Origin: an uncultured Prevotellaceae bacterium
GTDB lineage: Bacteria; Bacteroidota; Bacteroidia; Bacteroidales; Bacteroidaceae
Length of the DNA: 47,802 nt
NCBI GenBank assembly: GCA_946405805.1
Contig: CAMJIL010000015.1
Coordinates: 1 to 47,802, forward strand
Reading direction: 5' to 3'
The notes under the pieces were generated by a model, which made no database searches, had not been told where the DNA came from, and was given only the letters and a program-made list of their open reading frames with translations. The position numbers and the translations under genes were made by a program. Below are positions 44,001 through 47,802 of this stretch, in pieces. Position 1 is the first letter of the stretch. Every line of letters starts with the position of its first letter.

Positions 44001-45423
44001 TGATCTCGATCCTGTTGCTGAAGAGATTGCTGAGAAGCAGGCTCAGTTCGATGCTAACGCTGCAGCTTACACTAAGCTGACAGCTGAGATCAACCAGCTG
44101 CAGGGCAATATCAATGCTGCCAAGGAGAAGGTTGGTGGATACAAGTATGTTGGTCACAAGGACCAGCCAAACTACATTTCTTACATAGAGGAGTACGATC
44201 CTAATGATCCTACAAAGTTGACTGGTGGTGCTCAGAAGAAGCTGAACGATGCTAAGGGCCTCATTGATAACTGGAATGGCGAAAAGTTCTTGACAGAGGA
44301 GACTGAAGTACCTAATAAGGCTTATATTGTGAACCGAACCCAGCGTTATCTTGACTATTCTGCATATGCAGAACTCAATGGACAGAGTAATAACCTCTAT
44401 ACTGAACTTGCTAATGCTATTCAGTATAAGGCTGAGACATACTCTCCAGTTCTGTGGCAAAGACTGATTGATGAGAAGGATCGTATCGATCAGGAGATTG
44501 ATGCGCTCAGCGCTGCTATAGAATATTCTTACCAAACTTACAAGTGGGATGAAGAGCAGCAGGATTATGTTCTAAAGGATCGCACCAGCGATGCTGACTA
44601 TGCTACACAGAAGGCAGAAGTTGACCGCATCCAGGGTGAGATCGATGACCTCCATGAGGTATTTGAAAATCTCGATATTCTCGGTGATGCTAACGTGGAC
44701 GGTAGGGTGAACGTGCTTGACTACCAGAAGGTTGTCAACATGATTCTCGACCCAAGACTGCAGCCAGCTGAAGATACTGACCTCTTCGCTAACATTGATA
44801 TCAATCAGAGCGATGTAATCGAGGTAGGCGACCTGACAGCAATCGTTAACTACATCCTGTATCAGAATTGGCATGGTAATGCTGCTGCACGTTCATTCAA
44901 CAGGGGCGACAACGAGAACTTGAGCCTGAACTACAGCTCAGTTAATAGCGACGTACAGCGCATCGCTGTAAACCTGGAGAATGCTAACAACTACACTGCA
45001 TTCCAGATGGACGTAGTACTGCCTGATGGTATGAAGATCGTAGGTACTTCACTCAGCAGCCGTGCTGGTCAGAGCCACAAGCTCTATAGCCGCACACAGC
45101 AGGATGGAAGCGTACGCATACTGGCTTCTTCAATTAGCGGTGAGACATTCAGCGGCAACGAGGGTGCTGTGCTCTACATCGATGTTGAAGGCGCTAATGC
45201 AAGCAGTGTAGAAATACTGAACATCCTCTTCTCTGATGTTAATGCTAACACTCGTGCATTCAAGCTCGGAAACAATGTTACCGGCATTGATGCTATCGGT
45301 AGCACATTCGATGCTCTGAAGCAGAAGGTTTATGACCTCGGTGGACGCGTGATGAACGGTGTGAAGAAGGGTATCAATATTATCCGTAATGCTGATGGTT
45401 CTACCAGAAAGGTAGCTGAATAA
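38005..45423 (+). CDS. Giant secreted helical protein with galactose-binding-like, dockerin and cohesin-like modules
   Basis: 2,472 residues with signal peptide (about 1-21, 'VVANAADA') and no transmembrane segments. Order: small beta domain (~26-122); Ala/Asp/Lys-rich helical, coiled-coil-like regions (~125-650, ~1070-2220); two jelly-roll modules (~655-805 and ~912-1062), each ending Trp-His-(Thr/Ser)-X-Gln-Ile-Lys-Ser-Leu; a dockerin with two calcium loops (GDANVDGRVNVLDY and NIDINQSDVIEVGD, ~2225-2288); a cohesin-like beta-sandwich (~2312-2418); and the tail 'YDLGGRVMNGVKKGINII'. Strong GCT/AAG codon bias suggests high expression. Function not known; a cell-surface or extracellular scaffold or adhesin is the best guess. 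Confidence 0.85.
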   Translation: MRTEFVYSIIALGAIPVVANAADAKQIDAIVSVDGAKQTINVGKLVPGSYTFSAKLTSKVYGVTVKIAGKTVDVPSANNPKDPNVTINFDLDKETDVELELVSSDPGESGAGFTVAEAVVILNFDLAAAKAEWADAINALKTTQVAAYDYDDDEEKADKDAADKLIAKLNKIADTYEEYVAQKLYQKASVPQGEIDALEAQIKGHQNTQAYNNVNAAITAIKAKYNDAVADLKAALVNEAAYLLDAALKDLDDNINKKITDATQASYASYTGKTAVADEDTNVGMIPTEKALNDIVNNWKGQGTTNQAAYDALHKKVTDQQAALDAAVPEESVASLFPKTDAQAAIDALNTKIENAKNSAAQLTLDVTKEEAAAQKAVGDYATKVGTANAEYKANEATVAAIKTLQDNLDAAKAAVNAMKSADGNYEAKNYYDAYVADIQKDINKFSTDAAAAYKADGTGTAQAYNAALNTAPTQAKIDVYGGTTEPAVDGQPKKAVDKYDALQTAMASYQKDLDAARAQVEDLAVYNDDKYDYQTKFDLIQKRINDIKKAITAAQGKVGAEHWTAMLAIDADAAITDDIAALLSKVQADQNQYDADFLANGMKTLEENIDAFKAKDASVLGADVAKFQAIESGIETAYNDVKTAKNAINASSETVDYTAKVSTDKSAWSVGSGNGSNKGTYPKGGITLIEHYGESGVGNMIWQDVSVENGIYEVQVYATSHNAWNNYGATLQEDANDVAYVFANDNKKFITARRNSGMLDSEPEVYTISDVVVTNGKLTIGLALAKAGQTEWHTLQIKSLKANTASLIQGWGAKVAELNDQQDALESLVEPIAAKVAANAKAKSDLATSIDGLQTKTGTFKNNYKIGTDDTTLGNRGKAGGAITKEVEEIETALNTLETTNNSIDPTAISDVDKTDKVNKDVSGWNTDIKNVDYWTNYQNQTIDGVQMVEHWCDKSNKDKSTGDVLYQTVTNLPNGLYSIVVYANAVDQGDGCPNKGKTDIAYFYANGKKVAVPVTDNASSKVDYTLNDVIVSDGTLKFGLNKAKGGTNWHSMQIKSLTYRENDQLSKYNNEDPENLGLNNKYTALAAQEAALEKAAPDIKTAVENNAKSNTAAQKAVADLGTYELDNLKSLADVSKADASYNGKKGNAVRNEDVTGWEDFYVYQSGLDADKSYNSEKGAVDATIAAMTAAINAANAAETLPYPWNDEITVTTEDDPTTPDVNEASSTTYKVSEIKAAVDAIKAEAANESANYWAYRNIYSGKNSVTPAYQTALTAANTDLETAAGAGALAYYQGVIAGYETEFANIEKAMRASIYARTAVADADTHKKNINALTKKLNDDKNKAGVQYDAKANLAKYNEQKKAAADVQTLWNSTYTEIAATDHSSKRDEWLNELDKIQITLTAATQAVEDNYKVGESVAKAQDFAAIKAAINDVKAQQQEAYNAQIAEDNKIAHESFMGTDTKKGQIQLATEAYQRAVAERAQYSSTNEEIKAAVDAAAAELDEALYSCPTDIATLTQQENEAYAAVVSPTVFDVSPYNTQALTIEQNITAKLNTFKADVKTAISNFWTGADYKPAYAAKVAAAEGAISGYSADAKKDAFKDVKDLIAKGDAGVASITLSEVEVAIEALEDIDDMLAADKDAAAAKDISAAVAAANKAYSDTKTYIEGKTIADDVNNVKATQLQNLEDAKQDADATLEAYPEETWTFDNHDDIKPTLANVVTVANDAKTAVDNAIVNDKANTKAYEEIVAATKPVTDKLAEAEAAAAPYKYSTSFDTEEEWLHEINEWADDSKANGNAVADKNDIIHNLNDLSAEIEVTLTTAFGTEKAGLKATDIPELKNQFNAYVATNGLNETATQFKKDIDALEKAVDEAEIKDLDKTPDGIQYDEILDATAKLVALQNDIANKESELLEANASAANAEVLADFNTQIGKLEKTASLEGYAEWVAVQPYGGTTLGAAIEGLKTQIADVKTAVNAEPNIAFYKDQYQKKIDDIKADLDPVAEEIAEKQAQFDANAAAYTKLTAEINQLQGNINAAKEKVGGYKYVGHKDQPNYISYIEEYDPNDPTKLTGGAQKKLNDAKGLIDNWNGEKFLTEETEVPNKAYIVNRTQRYLDYSAYAELNGQSNNLYTELANAIQYKAETYSPVLWQRLIDEKDRIDQEIDALSAAIEYSYQTYKWDEEQQDYVLKDRTSDADYATQKAEVDRIQGEIDDLHEVFENLDILGDANVDGRVNVLDYQKVVNMILDPRLQPAEDTDLFANIDINQSDVIEVGDLTAIVNYILYQNWHGNAAARSFNRGDNENLSLNYSSVNSDVQRIAVNLENANNYTAFQMDVVLPDGMKIVGTSLSSRAGQSHKLYSRTQQDGSVRILASSISGETFSGNEGAVLYIDVEGANASSVEILNILFSDVNANTRAFKLGNNVTGIDAIGSTFDALKQKVYDLGGRVMNGVKKGINIIRNADGSTRKVAE

Positions 45424-45447
45424 ATCATTACTCTCATGATAATAGAC

Positions 45448-45482
45448 GGGTGGCAGTGATGCCGCAAGCGATGCTGCCACCC
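45448..45482 (+). terminator. Intercistronic 9-bp hairpin
   Basis: GGGTGGCAG (45448-45456) pairs perfectly with CTGCCACCC (45474-45482). It is followed by GATTTCTTCTC, a poor U-tract, so it may be a partial terminator or a processing/stability hairpin between the two secreted-protein genes. Confidence 0.6.
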
Positions 45483-45521
45483 TGATTTCTTCTCAATAAC
45501 CATAAAAAATAGAAAAGAATT

Positions 45522-47802
45522 ATGATAAGATTTACGAACATAAGCAAACGGATGATGCAATGCAGCTTTATGCTGATGCTGTTCCTGGTGCAGTCGGTTG
45601 CCGCTTCTGCTGAGACAAAACTCTATATGGAGAATTTCTCAATAGCAAATGGTGAGACTATGGAAGTGGCTCTGTTGCTCGACAACGACAAGGCTGCTAC
45701 TGCGCTGCAGGCAACACTAAAACTGCCTGATGGCTTAATTCCCGCTAATAAAGATTGGGACGATGAAAATAAAAAATTTGTAGTTGTTGTCGATAAGACG
45801 TCACGCGTCAAGGGGCGTGCCGCAACAGTTCAGGCCAGTTACGACGAAGACACCCGAGAGTTGGTAATCGTCGAAACTGACGGAACTATCGCTGCCGGCG
45901 AGGGTGAAGTTATCACTTTCATGGTAGAACGCGAAGGAGGAAAGGATGGTAACTATGACATGAATATCTCTGATATAGTAGTTTCTGATGAAAACGGTGA
46001 TCAGTTGAATACTGGGGAAACTCAGGTGGTAAAAGTTAGCTTCGTGGGAATTAAAGACTGCACGTTCGCTGGCCCTGAGGCTATCGATGTTGCTGTAGGT
46101 CAGGAATATCAGGTTGATATTACTCTCAAAAACGATGGTGTCAATAACCTCTCTGCTTTCCAAGGTAAGCTGGCTTTGCCTGCAGGCCTTGAAATCGTAC
46201 CTGGTGAAGATGGCAAGTTTATATACTCTGACCGTATTCCTGCTAAGGCAGAATTTAAATTCCAGGAGTTTGATGGTTACACCCAGTTTGTACTGAGTTC
46301 TTCAAGCAATCAGACAATTACTGATGTTGAGGGCGTTATCTTCTCATTCAAGGTGAAGGCTACTGAAGCTTTGGCTGAGAATGCTGAGATAAAACTCACA
46401 GACCTCCGTGTAGCTGCTACAACAGGTGCATCATCTGATCAGTCAACAGAAGTAACAATCAGTGTTACTAATACCTCTGTTGCTGACAAGGCCGCCTTTG
46501 AAGCATATCAGACAGAACAGTCTGCTGCCGTTGTTGCAATGGCTGTAGAAGGTGACAGCGAGGCTTCACAGGCTCTCATCGCTGATGCTAAGGCTGCTAT
46601 CGAGGGTATGGCATACGATTACGCTAAGACTCTCGACGAGCAGAAGGCTGCTATCGATGAAGTAGTAACTACAGTTGCTGCTGCTCTTGAGGCTCAGCGC
46701 GAAGCTGAGGCTACTGAGGCTGCTGCTGTTGAGGCTGCAAACGCTAAGCTTGCTGACCTGAAGACTGCTGCTGAGGCTCTCGTTATCTCTGACGAAGCTA
46801 AGGCTTCTGAAGACGAAGCTGTAAAGGCTGCTGTAGCTGATGCAGAAACTGCTATCGCTGCTGTTGCTCCTGCTATCTCTGCTGTTGAGGCTATCATCGC
46901 AGAGGGCAAGCTCGCTACAGATAATAAGGAGGCTCTCGAGACAGCATTTGCTGCTGTTGAAGGTGCTATTGAGACTGCAGACGATGCAATTGAAACTGTT
47001 GAGGATGCACTTAAGGAACAACAGGAAAAGGAAGCTGCTGAGGCTGATGCTGTTGAGGCTGCAAACGCTAAGCTTGCTGACCTGAAGACTGCTGCTGAGG
47101 CTCTGGCTGTTTCTGAAGAGGCTAAGGCTTACGAGGCAGAGAACGTTAAGGCTGCTGTAGCTGACGCAGAAACTGCTATCGCTGCTGTTGCTCCTACTAT
47201 CGCTGCTGTTGAGGCTGTTATCGCTCAGGGTAATCTCGCTACAGATAATAAGGAGGCTCTCGAGGCTGCTATTACTGCTGCATATGACGCAATCGATGAT
47301 GCAGAAGATGCAATCGAGACAGCTGAGAATACTTATAAGAACCAGAAACAGATTGATGACGCTGCTGAGGCAGGCGCTAAGGCTTCAGCTGAGGCTTCTC
47401 TGCTGAATCTGCAGATCGCTATGGAAGATGCAGTTGTTTCTGATGAGGCTAAGGAGTACCCAGCTGAGAACGTTCAGGAAGCTGTAGCTGAGGCAGAAGC
47501 TGCTATCGCTACTGCTAATGATGCTATCGCTGCTGTTGAGGCTATCATCGCTGAAGGTAAACTCGCTACTGACAACAAGGTGGCTATCGCTCAGGCTATC
47601 AACGCTGCTCAGAAGGCTGTAAATGCTGCTGTAGCTAAGGCTGAAGATGCAGAGCAGACTTACATCGAACAGAAAGAGGAGGACGAAAAAGTCATCCCAG
47701 GTGATGTAAACGGTGATGGTGAAGTTAACGTAGGCGACTTGGTATGCGTAAGTAACTTCATGGCTGGTGAAGCTGGTGATATTACTAAGGAGGCTGCTGA
47801 TG
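45522..47802 (+). CDS. Secreted protein with cohesin-like domains, Ala-rich repeats and dockerin (3' end outside window)
   Basis: Open from ATG 45522 to the window end (760 codons, no stop). Signal peptide about residues 1-30 ('LFLVQSVAASAE'). Two cohesin-like beta-sandwiches follow (~31-155, ~165-310; e.g. 'ISAFQ'-like 'LSAFQGKLALPAGLEI'), then a helical FIVAR-like stretch ('LIADAKAAIEGMAYDYAKTLDEQKAAID'), then three Ala/Glu-rich repeats of 105-109 residues. A dockerin begins at ~727 (GDVNGDGEVNVGDL) and is cut by the edge. It starts 98 bp after the giant gene on the same strand, so the pair is probably co-regulated. Confidence 0.85.
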   Translation, partial: MIRFTNISKRMMQCSFMLMLFLVQSVAASAETKLYMENFSIANGETMEVALLLDNDKAATALQATLKLPDGLIPANKDWDDENKKFVVVVDKTSRVKGRAATVQASYDEDTRELVIVETDGTIAAGEGEVITFMVEREGGKDGNYDMNISDIVVSDENGDQLNTGETQVVKVSFVGIKDCTFAGPEAIDVAVGQEYQVDITLKNDGVNNLSAFQGKLALPAGLEIVPGEDGKFIYSDRIPAKAEFKFQEFDGYTQFVLSSSSNQTITDVEGVIFSFKVKATEALAENAEIKLTDLRVAATTGASSDQSTEVTISVTNTSVADKAAFEAYQTEQSAAVVAMAVEGDSEASQALIADAKAAIEGMAYDYAKTLDEQKAAIDEVVTTVAAALEAQREAEATEAAAVEAANAKLADLKTAAEALVISDEAKASEDEAVKAAVADAETAIAAVAPAISAVEAIIAEGKLATDNKEALETAFAAVEGAIETADDAIETVEDALKEQQEKEAAEADAVEAANAKLADLKTAAEALAVSEEAKAYEAENVKAAVADAETAIAAVAPTIAAVEAVIAQGNLATDNKEALEAAITAAYDAIDDAEDAIETAENTYKNQKQIDDAAEAGAKASAEASLLNLQIAMEDAVVSDEAKEYPAENVQEAVAEAEAAIATANDAIAAVEAIIAEGKLATDNKVAIAQAINAAQKAVNAAVAKAEDAEQTYIEQKEEDEKVIPGDVNGDGEVNVGDLVCVSNFMAGEAGDITKEAAD
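46727..47700 (+). repeat. Three in-frame ~324-bp coding repeats
   Basis: Units begin at 46727, 47051 and about 47378; matching points are 324 and 327 bp apart. Units 1 and 2 share 54 identical bases at their starts (46727-46780 and 47051-47104) and other long identical runs, so the duplication is recent or kept by gene conversion. Unit 3 is more divergent and slightly shorter at its start. Confidence 0.85.

Noticed and set aside
38005..47802. A cellulosome
   Set aside because: Dockerin and cohesin-like modules are present, but no catalytic domains or anchoring modules are seen on these proteins.

Overview
The window looks like a chromosomal segment of a Bacteroidales bacterium, most like Prevotellaceae. 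The evidence is promoters with the Bacteroidetes-type -33 TTTG and -7 TAnnTTTG boxes about 20 nt apart, almost no Shine-Dalgarno sequences, DUF4369/thioredoxin-fold lipoproteins, GH97 and GH95 enzymes, a VapE gene, and secreted proteins ending in short 'YDL-GR-' tails. No rRNA, CRISPR array, complete prophage or transposase gene was seen.

Layout. 1-2.6 kb: tail of a tRNA-Arg, two uncharacterised genes (a two-TM protein and a four-cysteine lipoprotein) and argH. 2.6-9.0 kb: minus-strand genes, namely a thioredoxin-fold lipoprotein, tRNA-Leu(TAA), and a tightly overlapping operon rpoN > PAP2 > purE > ispG > pyrE > SRPBCC. 9.0-13.8 kb: a secreted GH97 and GH95 pair for alpha-galactoside and alpha-fucoside removal. 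13.9-19.5 kb: pnp, a Wzx-type flippase and a heparinase II/III-like protein. 19.5-22.6 kb: a hexuronate operon (SDR, uxuA, ROK kinase). 22.7-26.7 kb: thioredoxin-fold lipoprotein, a HAD phosphatase fused to RibF, a CPBP protease and WbqC. 26.7-30.7 kb: a VTC/DUF4956/DUF2490/beta-helix operon lying between two inverted 149-bp repeats that carry outward-facing promoters. 30.8-34.3 kb: xerD, an MBL-fold hydrolase and a secreted alpha/beta hydrolase. 34.5-36.5 kb: a small conserved gene and a lone VapE gene bordered by GGGAGAGAT-rich repeats.

The most unusual part is 36.7-47.8 kb. A 1.1-kb non-coding stretch holds seven evenly spaced small palindromes, a 119-bp MITE-like element and a promoter interleaved with a hairpin. 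It is followed by a ~310-nt leader whose 3' part can fold into an 8-bp-closed domain with an internal pseudoknot and a trailing U-tract. The leader precedes a stand-alone LytTR DNA-binding protein. Downstream are a 2,472-residue secreted helical protein (two galactose-binding-like modules, a dockerin, a cohesin-like module, a C-terminal tail) and a second secreted protein, cut by the window end, with two cohesin-like domains, 108-residue Ala-rich repeats and a dockerin. Together they suggest a LytTR-controlled, non-cellulosomal extracellular scaffold; the assembly and regulation are inference.

Promoter calls rest on motif and spacing only, and domain names on remembered family motifs; no database search was possible.
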